Positions 20,405 through 29,769 of a stretch of DNA of 64,000 bases are shown here, piece by piece. How positions within the stretch are numbered: position 1 is the stretch's first letter; the number at the start of each line of letters is the position of its first letter. Where the stretch lies: contig JAHCHD010000001.1 of NCBI GenBank assembly GCA_026129915.1, positions 49,540 to 113,539 on the forward strand. The letters run 5' to 3'. The stretch is from Bryobacterales bacterium. GTDB taxonomy: Bacteria > Acidobacteriota > Terriglobia > Bryobacterales > Bryobacteraceae. A model generated the notes under the pieces. The model had not been told where the DNA came from. It ran no database searches and saw only the letters and a list, made by a program, of their open reading frames with translations. The position numbers and the translations under genes are program-made.

Positions 20405-21520
20405 TCAGACGCGCATGGGCATCACCACATAGCGGTAATGCATTGTGCTGTCGTCGTTGGCTGGCTGGAACTCCGCGGCGCTTTGCGAATCGCGGAAGCA
20501 AAAGCGAATCTCGCTGCCGCTGACGGCGCGCAAAAACTCCAGCAGGTACTGCGCATTGAAACCAATATCGACTAGTTCTCCGTGGTAGTCGGCGGGCATC
20601 GATTCCTCGCTGTCCCCGGTGTCGGTGATTGAGGAGTAGATTTTCAGCACCCCGTCGCTGAGCGCTAGCTTGATTGCGCGAGAACGTTCGTCGGAGAACT
20701 GCGCAACGCGTTCCAGGGCTGCACGAATTTCATCTTTCGGCAAAACCACTTCGAATTTCTGTTCTTTAGGAAGCACGCGCTCGTAGTCAGGGAAAGACCC
20801 ACTCAGCTTGCGGGTGATCAGCAAACGCTCTCCCGCCTGGAAGAACAAATGATTATCGTCTGACGCGAAGGAGACCGTGGCCTCGTCCGGCAGGGAATCG
20901 GTGAGTTTCAGCAGCTCTCCCATCGCCTTGCGAGGCAGGAGTGCAGATTGCTGGGCGGCTAAACCTTCGACAGGAATTTCTGTTAACACGTGGGCAAGCC
21001 GATGACCATCGGTGGCCACCATCTTCATGGAATCGGGGAGAAGCACCAGTAACGCGCCGTTCAGGGTAAACCGAGTCTCTTCCGTAGAGATGGCAAACAG
21101 AGTCTGGGTGATCATCGCACGGAGCCGCGACGCAGAGACTTGCAGACTGGTCTCCGGCACAGTGGGCAGTTCGGGAAAACTCTCTTTCGACATGCCGGCA
21201 ATACGTGTCCGGGAACGCCCACAAGTAATGCTTGCCCATTGGTTGTCGAGGAACTTGACTCGCACTGGTTCATCGGGCAACAAGCGGACGTAGTCGAGCA
21301 GGCGCTTGGCCGGTATGGTGCCGGAGCCTGGGTTCTCAACCTTCGCGGGGAAGCTGCAATGAATTCCCAGTTCCAGGTCGGTGGCCGTGAGGCGGACCGT
21401 TTCTCCCTCGGCTTCAATCAATAAGTTAGCAAGGATGGGAATTGTGGTCTTGCGCTCGATCACCCCCTGGGTGAATGCTAGTTCGCGCTGTAGATCCGCT
21501 TTGCTTACCGTGAATTCCAT
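20405..21520 (-). CDS. dnaN: DNA polymerase III sliding clamp (beta subunit)
   Basis: A 371-residue protein with the three repeated clamp domains of DnaN. The start at 21520 gives the normal N-terminus (MEFTVSKADLQRELAFTQGV). Further signatures are LIEAEGETVRLTATDLELGI, LVLLPDSMKMVATDGHRLAH, and the C-terminal HYRYVVMPMRV, which forms part of the partner-binding groove. An upstream in-frame ATG would add 27 arginine-rich residues and is rejected. It lies between dnaA and gyrB on the same strand. Confidence 0.97.
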   Translation of the reverse strand: MEFTVSKADLQRELAFTQGVIERKTTIPILANLLIEAEGETVRLTATDLELGIHCSFPAKVENPGSGTIPAKRLLDYVRLLPDEPVRVKFLDNQWASITCGRSRTRIAGMSKESFPELPTVPETSLQVSASRLRAMITQTLFAISTEETRFTLNGALLVLLPDSMKMVATDGHRLAHVLTEIPVEGLAAQQSALLPRKAMGELLKLTDSLPDEATVSFASDDNHLFFQAGERLLITRKLSGSFPDYERVLPKEQKFEVVLPKDEIRAALERVAQFSDERSRAIKLALSDGVLKIYSSITDTGDSEESMPADYHGELVDIGFNAQYLLEFLRAVSGSEIRFCFRDSQSAAEFQPANDDSTMHYRYVVMPMRV

Positions 21521-21676
21521 GAGGATCCCTTTCCGGTCCGGCTTCAAGCTGCGTGCAGAAATCCCCCACCGGCGACGCATTCGGACATTCCCGGATGTCA
21601 CCGTGTGGAGGTGGTTATAACTGAAGGGTTTGCACCCGTGCGGGTTTCACTACAGCGGCCTCGGTCCTAACCCTAA

Positions 21677-21682
21677 ATTATA
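21677..21682 (-). promoter_or_regulatory. Candidate -10 box for dnaN
   Basis: On the minus strand this reads TATAAT within TTGTATAATTTAG, about 155 bases before the dnaN start in the 298-base dnaA-dnaN gap. No good -35 box is found 16-18 bases upstream, so only the -10 is called. Confidence 0.4.
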
Positions 21683-21818
21683 CAAAATTTGAGTACTTGG
21701 CGGGAGGTTGACAGCAATTGTCGCTGGATTTTATGCTGGTGTCTCCAAAGCGCTCCACTCTGATGAAAGATCCATGACAGACAATTCCACAGGCACATAG
21801 GTAGATGCCTAAGAAGTG

Positions 21819-23186
21819 CTATTTTAATGAATCACTTAGGTTGTGAATAAGTTTGTTGATTTCTGGGTCTGACTGCACTTCCTCTGAAATTTTGTGAACG
21901 GAGTGCAGAACTGTAGTGTGGTGCTTGCCACCGAAGGCGCGGCCTATCTCTGTAAGGGATGCCCCTGTGAGTTCTTTGGCCAGGTACATTGCGATTTGCC
22001 GGGGGTAGGCAATTGACCGCACATTGCTTCGCTGGCGCAGTTGATGCTGTTGGAGTTTGAACCGGCTGGCGACCACTTTCTGAATGGCGTCGATGCTAAT
22101 CTTCCGGTCGGACTGTTCGTCGAGTCCGCTCAGGATGCGCTTTACCATTGGCAGTGTGATGGGTGTCTGGCTTAGCGAAGAATAGGCTAGAACTTTGACG
22201 AGAGCCCCTTCCAGTTCCCTGACATTGGACTTGGTTCGTGTAGCAATGTAGATGCGCACGTCTTCCGGCAGCGGAACGCCTTCGGCTTCCGCCTTCTTGT
22301 CGAGGATGGCCATCTTGGTTTCGAGATCCGGTGGTTGCATGTCCACCATCAGTCCCCATTCAAAGCGGGAGCGCAGACGCTCGACCAACCCGGGAATTTC
22401 CTTTGGCGCGGAATCGCTGGAGATCACAATCTGCTTCTTATGCTCGTAAAGCTCGTTGAAGGTATGGAAGAACTCCTCCTGGGTGCGCTCTTTCCCAGCG
22501 ATTATGTGGATGTCGTCGATCAGTAAGACATCAGCGGATCGGTAGTGGGCGTGAAACGAGGGCATCCGTTCCTGCTTGATGCAGGTAACCATGTCGTTCA
22601 CAAATCGCTCGCTGGATGTATAAACGATTCGCGGCGAGTAGTTTGCTCGCCCCAAGGCCAAGCCGATTGCGTGCATTAGATGCGTCTTGCCCACACCGGT
22701 GCCTCCATAGAGGAAGAGCGGGTTATAGCTTCCAGCGGGTTTTGAAGCCACCGCTCTGCAAGCTGCATGCGCGAATTGGTTGCAAGGTCCAACCACAAAG
22801 TTGTCGAAGTTGTACCGTTCAATCAATGCAGCCGTGGATGGCAGACCTATGCCGTAGTCCGTGCGATGGGGCATCTGCCACGAAGTTGACCCATTTTTTT
22901 CCCGGCCGCCGAAGTCCTGTCTCGTTTCGCCCGCAATTGGCTTCGTGACGAAATCTCGAACCTGGATTTCGACGTCTCGCAAGTCCAGCCCCACATTGTG
23001 GGCCGCCAGGGCAAGCTGCTGTCCGTAGTCCTCTCGAAGCACCACTTTGGTGGCCTCATCGGGTACCGAGAGGCGCAGTGTCCCGTTCTCCAGAACCAGC
23101 CCTGAGGCTGGGAGAATCCACGTGGCGAACGGCTCCGCAGGTATCAGTGTCTCTAGCTGCGCTCTGATTTGATCCCAAAGGTTCAT
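21819..23186 (-). CDS. dnaA: Chromosomal replication initiator protein
   Basis: A 455-residue DnaA with its four domains: an N-terminal DnaB-interaction domain (WDQIRAQLETLIPAEPFATW), a linker, the AAA+ core with Walker A (LYGGTGVGKTHLMHA), Walker B (ADVLLIDDIH), sensor elements and the initiator-specific arginine box (LVERLRSRFEWGLMVD), and the DNA-binding domain with the DnaA signature (ASLTEIGRAFGGKHHTTVLH). It binds DnaA boxes and opens oriC. The gene is followed by dnaN and gyrB on the same strand, and preceded by an 870-base non-coding region that is the best oriC candidate. Confidence 0.97.
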   Translation of the reverse strand: MNLWDQIRAQLETLIPAEPFATWILPASGLVLENGTLRLSVPDEATKVVLREDYGQQLALAAHNVGLDLRDVEIQVRDFVTKPIAGETRQDFGGREKNGSTSWQMPHRTDYGIGLPSTAALIERYNFDNFVVGPCNQFAHAACRAVASKPAGSYNPLFLYGGTGVGKTHLMHAIGLALGRANYSPRIVYTSSERFVNDMVTCIKQERMPSFHAHYRSADVLLIDDIHIIAGKERTQEEFFHTFNELYEHKKQIVISSDSAPKEIPGLVERLRSRFEWGLMVDMQPPDLETKMAILDKKAEAEGVPLPEDVRIYIATRTKSNVRELEGALVKVLAYSSLSQTPITLPMVKRILSGLDEQSDRKISIDAIQKVVASRFKLQQHQLRQRSNVRSIAYPRQIAMYLAKELTGASLTEIGRAFGGKHHTTVLHSVHKISEEVQSDPEINKLIHNLSDSLK

Positions 23187-23940
23187 TGCTGCTCCAAACT
23201 CAAGACAAAAATATCCTCAACGTTTTCCACATGTGGAAAACCCTTGGAATGACCTCAACGGAATAGGTGGTGGCTAAGAGCGCCGGATCTCGTGGCTGGG
23301 TCTATGCGACTTCATCGTTCTTGCTTTTTCTGCTCTCGCGGTCTCTCAGTCTAGCACAGCCAAAACGGTTCGCAAGAGTTGGATTGTTGAGTCTAAGTGG
23401 TTGAATTTATTGAACATTAATTGTGTCAAATGTTTGAAGGTACCAAGAAGGTACAGACTGGTACATACGGTAATTTTCGTTTTTAGTTGGGCTTAGGGGC
23501 GAATGCAGAACCACCACTGAGAGCTTGTGAAACGCGTGAATTCTTCGCAGGACGGTTTTGCATCCGTGTGAAGAGCAGTCAACTCGGTCTTGATTGTTTC
23601 GCGTAGCCTCCAGATCTGTAGCTACTTCGGAAACATAAAGGAATGTTCTTATCTAGAACCATTAAGGTAGGCAGTGTGGATCTGTGGATTCTGTTCTAAG
23701 TGGTTCTGTTCGATTCAGTTACAGCTCTGTGACATTGTGCATCGACTGGGCCGCTGGGCCTTCTGGATGTGGGGAAGGTGGCATTTGCACACACTTCCAC
23801 GGCCTGTTCAGAGGATATGCTGTGGAAAAATCCAGTAAGTGCCTTTCTATGAATCGGATAGGTTGTGATGGACACTGTGCGAAATGCAGGAAATTGGTTT
23901 TTGCCTCCGAGGTGGATCTGGAGTAGGAAAAATATTTCCA
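23187..23940. other. Putative chromosomal replication origin (oriC)
   Basis: A non-coding stretch upstream of dnaA. It holds a DnaA-box-like inverted pair TTTTCCACA/TGTGGAAAA (23223-23240), another TGTGGAAAA (23821-23829), two weaker overlapping TGTGGAT-type sites (23675-23691), and an AT-rich segment around 23395-23475 that could be the unwinding element. Position next to dnaA and absence of any credible gene support the call. GC-skew over a larger region would settle it. Confidence 0.6.
23223..23240. repeat. Inverted pair of DnaA-box-like 9-mers
   Basis: A perfect 18-bp palindrome made of TTTTCCACA and its complement TGTGGAAAA, 36 bases upstream of the dnaA start. Each half differs from the classic TTATCCACA box at one base. 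Besides origin function it could serve autoregulation of dnaA. Confidence 0.6.
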
Positions 23941-24009
23941 CTCTCTGTAAACTTTTTTGCATGGTAGGCAGACAGCCGCGCGACTCGCGTAGCGTTGGGT
24001 TCCTCTACC

Positions 24010-24038
24010 TTGACAAGGTCTCCATGGAGTCGCAAAAT
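24010..24038 (+). promoter_or_regulatory. Sigma-70 promoter of tRNA-Gly
   Basis: A perfect -35 box TTGACA (24010-24015), a 17-base spacer and CAAAAT (24033-24038) as -10, ending 16 bases before the tRNA. Confidence 0.65.
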
Positions 24039-24054
24039 AAAGAGTAGCCTCTGA

Positions 24055-24130
<76 letters not shown>

Positions 24131-24148
24131 ATCCCTTTCTCTGATCCC

Positions 24149-25360
24149 CTATTCTACTGATTCCGCTGGGTTTACTACGGGTTCGTTGTAGTCTTCCGCA
24201 GTCTGATCGACGTAGAGCCTAGGCACGCGCTCGCCGATTCCACAGAGAATGGCATAAGAAATGGTGCCTGCCATACGTCCGAGTTGGATGGCGGAGATTT
24301 GTTGATTACCCGCACGACCCAAGAGAACGGCTGCTTCGCCAGGAATTACCGCTTGGCCGTTCGAGTGTGGTGGCAGGTGCGTGACGTCCACTGTCGTGAG
24401 GTCCATTGACACGGCACCCACAACGGGTGCCCGATTACCCCGGATGAGCACATAGGCTCGATTTGTTAGCTGATGCGGATATCCATCTGCATACCCGACC
24501 GCCAATACAGCGATAACTGTATCTCTGGTGGTGCGGTAGTGGGACCCATAGCCAACATCGACTCCAGGCGGCAGTGACTTGGTGAGAATCACCCGAGCCG
24601 TCCAAGAAAGTGCGGGCTTCACGTGAAGACGACCTACGACGGAGGTCTTGGGCTCGGTGACGTATCCGTAGATGGCATGTCCCGGTCGCACCAGTTGGAC
24701 GTCCGCGTGGTGCCTGGCCAGATGGAGAGAATTGGTGGCGTCCACGTGTACAAGGAACTTTGGAAGCCCTGAACGACGGAGCAGTTCGGCGCAATTGGTA
24801 AGCTGGTCTGCCTGTTGCTGAGTTTTCGGGCTGGTGAGGTTTGCCGCGGACGCAAAGTGCGTCATGATGCCTTCCAGACGTGTAATGCGCAGGTTCAGAA
24901 AGGTGCGGATGATTTCCTGTATCGGTTCGAGGGAGCCAAGCCGGGAGAGGCCGGTATCGAACTTGAAGTGAAAGGGCAGAACCCGGCCAGCAGCCGCGGC
25001 CACTTTCTCTGCCTCGGAAACGTCGCGCAGGTTGTGAAGAACGGGTGTGAGTTGGTGTGTGACAATCTGCGGCCAGTCAAAGTCGTGGACGCCAGCCATA
25101 ACGAGAATGCGGGTATCCGTCGGAATTCCGCCGCGGCGAAGAGTGACACCCTCCATCGTGCTGCTTACTGCAAGCCAGCGTGTGCCCGCGGCCACCAGTG
25201 CGCGAGAGACAGGAAGAGCCCCGTGACCATAGGCGTTGGCTTTCACCACTGGCATTACCTGTGCGGCTGGTGACAACTGTGATGCGATGGACCGAAAGTT
25301 CTCCTGGATGGTAGGTAGCGAGACCTCGACATAAGTGCGGTATGGGGGATCGCTGTTCAT
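24149..25360 (-). CDS. alr: Alanine racemase
   Basis: A 403-residue PLP enzyme making D-alanine for peptidoglycan. The PLP lysine is in MPVVKANAYGHGA, the second catalytic residue is the tyrosine of VGYGSHYRT, and HAIYGYV and VSMDLTTVDVT are other typical segments. It is the last gene of the minus-strand series that carries the polysaccharide glycosyltransferases, starting 27 bases after the preceding stop, so it may be read through from them. Confidence 0.95.
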   Translation of the reverse strand: MNSDPPYRTYVEVSLPTIQENFRSIASQLSPAAQVMPVVKANAYGHGALPVSRALVAAGTRWLAVSSTMEGVTLRRGGIPTDTRILVMAGVHDFDWPQIVTHQLTPVLHNLRDVSEAEKVAAAAGRVLPFHFKFDTGLSRLGSLEPIQEIIRTFLNLRITRLEGIMTHFASAANLTSPKTQQQADQLTNCAELLRRSGLPKFLVHVDATNSLHLARHHADVQLVRPGHAIYGYVTEPKTSVVGRLHVKPALSWTARVILTKSLPPGVDVGYGSHYRTTRDTVIAVLAVGYADGYPHQLTNRAYVLIRGNRAPVVGAVSMDLTTVDVTHLPPHSNGQAVIPGEAAVLLGRAGNQQISAIQLGRMAGTISYAILCGIGERVPRLYVDQTAEDYNEPVVNPAESVE

Positions 25361-25387
25361 GCTTTGGTGTGGCCTGAATGCTAGTAG

Positions 25388-26548
25388 TTAAGGAGTTTCG
25401 ACGGGCATCCCATCGGGCGAGTTTCCAGACGGAGGCTGAGGATTCCACTGTACGTACAAAGGATCTTTACGGCTAGCGAGAGCGCTGAAGAGCTCTTGGT
25501 ATAGATGGGTAATACTCTCCCAACTATAAAGACGAGCTACCCGTTGCCGCGCACGCTGGCGGTAGGCCTGCTGCTGGTTCTCCGTTAGTTCTATGGCCGC
25601 TTGCATGGCTGAGGCCAATTGGTCCTTTTCGAAGGGAATGCCTGCGTCACCTGCCACTTCGGCGTTTTCGGGGGTGTTGAGATAGAGCACCAAGTTTGCC
25701 TTGCCCATCGCTTCGATGAGCGCCGGATGTGTGCCTCCCACTTCGGTGGCGTGGATGTACATACGGCAGTGGCTCTGCAACTGATGATACCCCGCTCCGT
25801 AGACACCGCCAGGCAGATGCACGCGGGGGTTGCTGGTTTTTCGGATCCGCGCGATGTATTCGCCGGCATACGGTGCATCGCCCACCAGAACCAGATGGAG
25901 GTCGGTATCCAGGGTCTCAAAGGCTTCCCTTACCAACAACGGATTATTCTCTGGTTCGAATCGTGTGACGTACAGCAGATATTGATTTGGCTGGACGCCC
26001 AGTTCATCCAGCGCGTCCAACCGGGCATCCCTTTCAAGAGGCGCCCCGTATGGGATGCATACTGATGGATGTCCATACGTGGCTTGGTAGTAGGCCGCGA
26101 TCTGCCGTGCGTCCGTGACCATCACGGTGGGGAAGTGCGTTGCAAGGAACTCCGATAACCGATACCAGGTGCGGGCCACTGCATTCCATTTCTTGCGGTG
26201 ACGCTCGATGCCATCCACGTTCAGGGCAACCGGCATTCCCGCCAGGCGAGGCAGTGCGGTGAAAAGCGCATTGGCTGCGTTGCAGAAGAGCACCGCGTCG
26301 TGACGGTGAAATAGCAGGTGAAGAGTGCTGAGGGCAGTATGCGCAAGGGTATCCAGATACTTGTGCCGCAGGGTGGGCAGGTACACCAGACGCACGCCGC
26401 GGTATGTCGAGTTGTGGTGGCGCTGGCGGCAGTAGACGGTTACGTGATGGCCGGCTGCTGCCAACCGCCAAGCCAATTCCTCAGCAAACGTTTCGTAGCC
26501 TCCGTAGTTGGCTGGAATGCCGCGGGTGCCGAGAATGGCGATACGCAT
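25388..26548 (-). CDS. Glycosyltransferase family 4-like protein with DUF1972 N-terminus
   Basis: A 386-residue GT-B glycosyltransferase. The opening RIAILGTRGIPANYGGYETF is the DUF1972 signature seen in rhamnosyltransferases such as those of capsule clusters; the C-terminal half has YVTRFEPENNPLLVREAF and the nucleotide-sugar site VGGTHPALIEAMGKANLV with its E-x7-E-like glutamates. It probably adds a sugar to a lipid-linked surface polysaccharide; donor and linkage are not readable. It is six bases from the neighbouring glycosyltransferase stop. Confidence 0.9.
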   Translation of the reverse strand: MRIAILGTRGIPANYGGYETFAEELAWRLAAAGHHVTVYCRQRHHNSTYRGVRLVYLPTLRHKYLDTLAHTALSTLHLLFHRHDAVLFCNAANALFTALPRLAGMPVALNVDGIERHRKKWNAVARTWYRLSEFLATHFPTVMVTDARQIAAYYQATYGHPSVCIPYGAPLERDARLDALDELGVQPNQYLLYVTRFEPENNPLLVREAFETLDTDLHLVLVGDAPYAGEYIARIRKTSNPRVHLPGGVYGAGYHQLQSHCRMYIHATEVGGTHPALIEAMGKANLVLYLNTPENAEVAGDAGIPFEKDQLASAMQAAIELTENQQQAYRQRARQRVARLYSWESITHLYQELFSALASRKDPLYVQWNPQPPSGNSPDGMPVETP

Positions 26549-26554
26549 GGATTG

Positions 26555-27622
26555 CTACGAGCGGGAGACTTTTGGCTTACGTCGCGCAGGAACTCGCTGC
26601 ATTGCTACCGGAGCTGGTTTCGACACGGGCTGGTAGGAGAACCAGCTTTCCATATAAACATCGGATACACGGGTGATGGCCCGGATCTGCCGACGCTTGC
26701 GGATTGTCGCAGACCAGTTCCTGGCAAGGAACACAAAGGCCTTTAGGGAAGAATGTTCCCACAGCAGACAGCAAGCGATAACGATGAGGTCGCGCCACAG
26801 AATCGCCCAGAAAAACTTCCAGTAGAGCGGACCCGAAATGTTCTTGATGCGCATCAGGAAGCGATTCTTCACCGAATGCATGTTAATGTCGGCGGGCAAT
26901 GCACGCCGGTTGCCGGGAAGAACATTACGAACGTGATAACCACGCGCTAGCGGTGTGTAAAGGCATTTCCAGCCAGCCAGCTGAGCGCGCCACGCGACGT
27001 CGGCATCCTCGCGATACACGAAGAAGTCATGGTCGAAGAACTCGTTGTTCAGGCTGATGTCTTCAATCATGCGGCGACGATATAGCGCCGCGGCAGCCGT
27101 GGCGCCGAAGACATACTCCATGCGAGTGAAGTGGCCGTTGTCAACTTCCTGGCTGCCGCGATCAAGGTGCCGCAGCATGGGCGTAAAGTAGATGCCAGTG
27201 GAGTCAACCAGGGGCTTATCCGGGAAGTCGAAGGTAGCGCGAATCGCGAGCAGTTTTCCGCAAACGGCTCCAACCTTAGGATCCACGTTCCCGGCGTCTA
27301 CGAGGGCCTGGATGAAGTCTGGAAGCAGTAGCACATCCGGATTCAGGGTGAGTACCCAGTCTCCTTGCGCCATGCGGATGGCTTGATTTTGGGCTGCCGC
27401 AAAGCCAACATTCTCGTCGTTCAGGATGACGGTACATCGGTCTGAGAACTGCTCAAGAATATCGATGGTGCCATCGGTGGACGCATTGTCCACAACGATA
27501 ATCTCTTTGGAGTCGTAACGCTGGTCAAGTACGGATTCAAGGCAGCGCTTGATAAACCGGCCGCTATTGTAGGTCACCAGTGTGATCGATACGAAATCCC
27601 GGTCTGGTTGGTTCTTGATCAT
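26555..27622 (-). CDS. Glycosyltransferase family 2
   Basis: A 355-residue GT-A enzyme: SITLVTYNSGRFIKRCLESV, EIIVVDNASTDGTIDIL, and the DxD-type site within WVLTLNPDVLLLPDF; an acceptor-side segment FDHDFFVYREDADVAWRAQL follows. The C-terminus has a hydrophobic stretch (WAILWRDLIVIACCLLW) that may tether it to the membrane. Members with this layout transfer rhamnose or related sugars in O-antigen synthesis. It belongs to the run of four minus-strand glycosyltransferases between 25.4 and 29.7 kb. Confidence 0.9.
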   Translation of the reverse strand: MIKNQPDRDFVSITLVTYNSGRFIKRCLESVLDQRYDSKEIIVVDNASTDGTIDILEQFSDRCTVILNDENVGFAAAQNQAIRMAQGDWVLTLNPDVLLLPDFIQALVDAGNVDPKVGAVCGKLLAIRATFDFPDKPLVDSTGIYFTPMLRHLDRGSQEVDNGHFTRMEYVFGATAAAALYRRRMIEDISLNNEFFDHDFFVYREDADVAWRAQLAGWKCLYTPLARGYHVRNVLPGNRRALPADINMHSVKNRFLMRIKNISGPLYWKFFWAILWRDLIVIACCLLWEHSSLKAFVFLARNWSATIRKRRQIRAITRVSDVYMESWFSYQPVSKPAPVAMQRVPARRKPKVSRS

Positions 27623-27665
27623 GAGCGAAGTGCTGGGTCCGGAGTGCTATGAAGCGCCGCTGCGG

Positions 27666-28640
27666 TTAGCAGTCGGCTGTGCCGGATGACGGATGCCTCC
27701 TATGGAATAGAATACCGACTGCCATCTTAAGTGCCGGCCACACCGCTGCCGGGGTCCCTGGATGCCCAAACTGAAGTGCCATCATGAGTGCTTTTCCACC
27801 CAGCGCCAAGATTATCGAGGATGCTAGTATGCGAACCGAGAATACCGAGAAATATTTTTCAGCGTACCGCAACAAACTTCGGTACCAGTATAGCTGACGC
27901 ACACCGGGTTCCAAATTCTGTATTGAGTGCGCCCCAGAATGGTGTCCCATACGAATAGGAAGGTAGCGAATCCTCCAACCCTCCTTCCGCAGGCGGAAGC
28001 AAAAGTCAACATCCTCAAACCAAAGAGGATAAAACAATTCATCAAATCCGCCAAGCTGCTCCCACGCCTTCCGCCGAACTAAAAGAAAGGCTCCCGCAGG
28101 TTGTTCCACGTCGCAACCCTGTTCCCAGGAGTAGCCCAGATACCGATATTGCTGGTTCCAGGGGTTGCCGGGGAAGGTCCGGTTGATACCTAGAGATTCG
28201 AGTACCAAGGTGGCCAGAGATGGGAATCTCCGGAACTGAAACTGGTACTGAGGCTCCCCATCTGGACTGGTGAGCAATGCGGTAACGGCACCCGTGTCAT
28301 CGGAGTGGGAGGCACTTGTGAGAGGGTCCAGAGGTGATGTTACGGTCACATCCGGATTCAACAGCAGTATCCATTCCGTGTCGAGAGCGGAGAATCCCTG
28401 GTTGACTGCCGCGGCGAACCCGAGATTTGCCTGGTTGGCGATCACCTGGACTGGGAAAGACCGTGCGATTTGGACAGTCTCATCGGATGATGCGTTGTCC
28501 ACAACGACAATGACGCAGTTCCATTGGAGCAGCGGCGCAATACAGTGGGACACCACCGATTGGGAATTATATGTAACGATGACTACCCCAAAAGTGTGTG
28601 TCGTCGCAGAACCGGGATTCGGTTGGGCCTCTGTGTTCAT
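27666..28640 (-). CDS. Glycosyltransferase family 2
   Basis: A 324-residue GT-A enzyme with VVIVTYNSQSVVSHC, VVVDNASSDETVQIA, the metal-site region WILLLNPDVTVTSPL, and the acceptor-site segment YPLWFEDVDFCFRLRKEGW. The wbbL-like arrangement suggests a rhamnosyltransferase, as inference only. Its start overlaps the stop of the upstream glycosyltransferase by four bases. The C-terminal part is hydrophobic. Confidence 0.9.
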   Translation of the reverse strand: MNTEAQPNPGSATTHTFGVVIVTYNSQSVVSHCIAPLLQWNCVIVVVDNASSDETVQIARSFPVQVIANQANLGFAAAVNQGFSALDTEWILLLNPDVTVTSPLDPLTSASHSDDTGAVTALLTSPDGEPQYQFQFRRFPSLATLVLESLGINRTFPGNPWNQQYRYLGYSWEQGCDVEQPAGAFLLVRRKAWEQLGGFDELFYPLWFEDVDFCFRLRKEGWRIRYLPIRMGHHSGAHSIQNLEPGVRQLYWYRSLLRYAEKYFSVFSVRILASSIILALGGKALMMALQFGHPGTPAAVWPALKMAVGILFHRRHPSSGTADC

Positions 28641-29704
28641 GGCAGCGGATGGGTCTCGGTAGCGGGTGGCTCAGAAACTGGACAAAGGTGAAAGTAGAGT
28701 TTCCAGAAGGTGCCTGGATCGCTGTATCGGGCGGCTGCTAGCCACGCTTGTTCACTTTGCATGACAATTTCCCGTTCCAGGCTAGCTTTGCCAGTACAGC
28801 CGCCAGCTTCGAGAGGCTCGAGGGTGCGATTCCGCTCCCGTCGGATGGAACCCCATCGGCGCAGGGCGGTTGTTTTGCCCCGCAGAGCAGCCAGCACTTG
28901 GCCATGCCGAAGCGAGATCAGCAGATACAGCAGGTTCCCTAGAAGGATAGGCCACCACCATGCGCGCAGGAGTTTGTCGGGATAGTGGCTGGCGACAAGC
29001 AGTAACTGATTACGGGAAATGAGGTACGTGGCGTGGGAACTCCAAGCGCCAAGTGTGGCGCTACCGATATGAGTGGCCCGCGCCTCCGGCACAAAACGGC
29101 CCGCGAAACCTGCGACTGCCGCTCGCAGTCCCCATTCCACATCCTCATAGTAGCTGCCGAACATCTCGTTGAGTGGGCCGACCGCATCGAAAACGGATCG
29201 CCGGAATAGCGCTGCAGTCATCGGCGGAAAATGAATAGTCCTTGGCTGGTTCGCCAGAGGGTGGTCCAAATGCTGGTTGTGCAACGCACGCGCTGCGCAA
29301 CCAGATCGTGTAAGCAAGTCGAAGGCGCCGTCGATTAAGTCGACAGCGTGAGCTGAGATCAGCAGTGGGCAGGCGAAATGGTATTCGTCGCTGGTGAGTG
29401 CGCCTTCGAGGTTCTTGAGCCATTCGGCATCCAGCACCACATCATTGTTGAGGATCGCCACGTAATCGGAGCGTGCAGCCTCAATGCCGCGATTTACAGC
29501 GGCAGCGAAGCCATGGTTGTGGCCGAGCGCCAACAGTTCAACGAAAGCTGGAAGGTGCTCTGTGCTGCTATCGGTGGAACCGTTGTCTACCAGCACAACA
29601 CGTTCAGGCGTCCGAGTTTGCGCTGCCAGGGAGTTCCACAGTGCCGAGAGGTGGCGCGCCCCGTTGTAGTTGGGGATGATGATAGTGGTGCTTCGTCCGG
29701 ACAA
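28637..29704 (-). CDS. Glycosyltransferase family 2
   Basis: A 355-residue GT-A enzyme: TTIIIPNYNGARHLSALWNS, VVLVDNGSTDSSTEHL, YVAILNNDVVLDAEWL and FGSYYEDVEWGLRAAVAGF. A membrane-associated segment near residue 240 (WWWPILLGNLLYLLISL) follows the catalytic domain. First gene of the lower glycosyltransferase run; the 65-base space to the divergent gene at 29770 should hold its promoter. Confidence 0.9.
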   Translation of the reverse strand: MSGRSTTIIIPNYNGARHLSALWNSLAAQTRTPERVVLVDNGSTDSSTEHLPAFVELLALGHNHGFAAAVNRGIEAARSDYVAILNNDVVLDAEWLKNLEGALTSDEYHFACPLLISAHAVDLIDGAFDLLTRSGCAARALHNQHLDHPLANQPRTIHFPPMTAALFRRSVFDAVGPLNEMFGSYYEDVEWGLRAAVAGFAGRFVPEARATHIGSATLGAWSSHATYLISRNQLLLVASHYPDKLLRAWWWPILLGNLLYLLISLRHGQVLAALRGKTTALRRWGSIRRERNRTLEPLEAGGCTGKASLEREIVMQSEQAWLAAARYSDPGTFWKLYFHLCPVSEPPATETHPLP

Positions 29705-29769
29705 GAGAGATTCACCGAATTCGCAGGTTCCGGCTTTTTTCCGGTTCGCTGCGTCTATGAAGATACATT

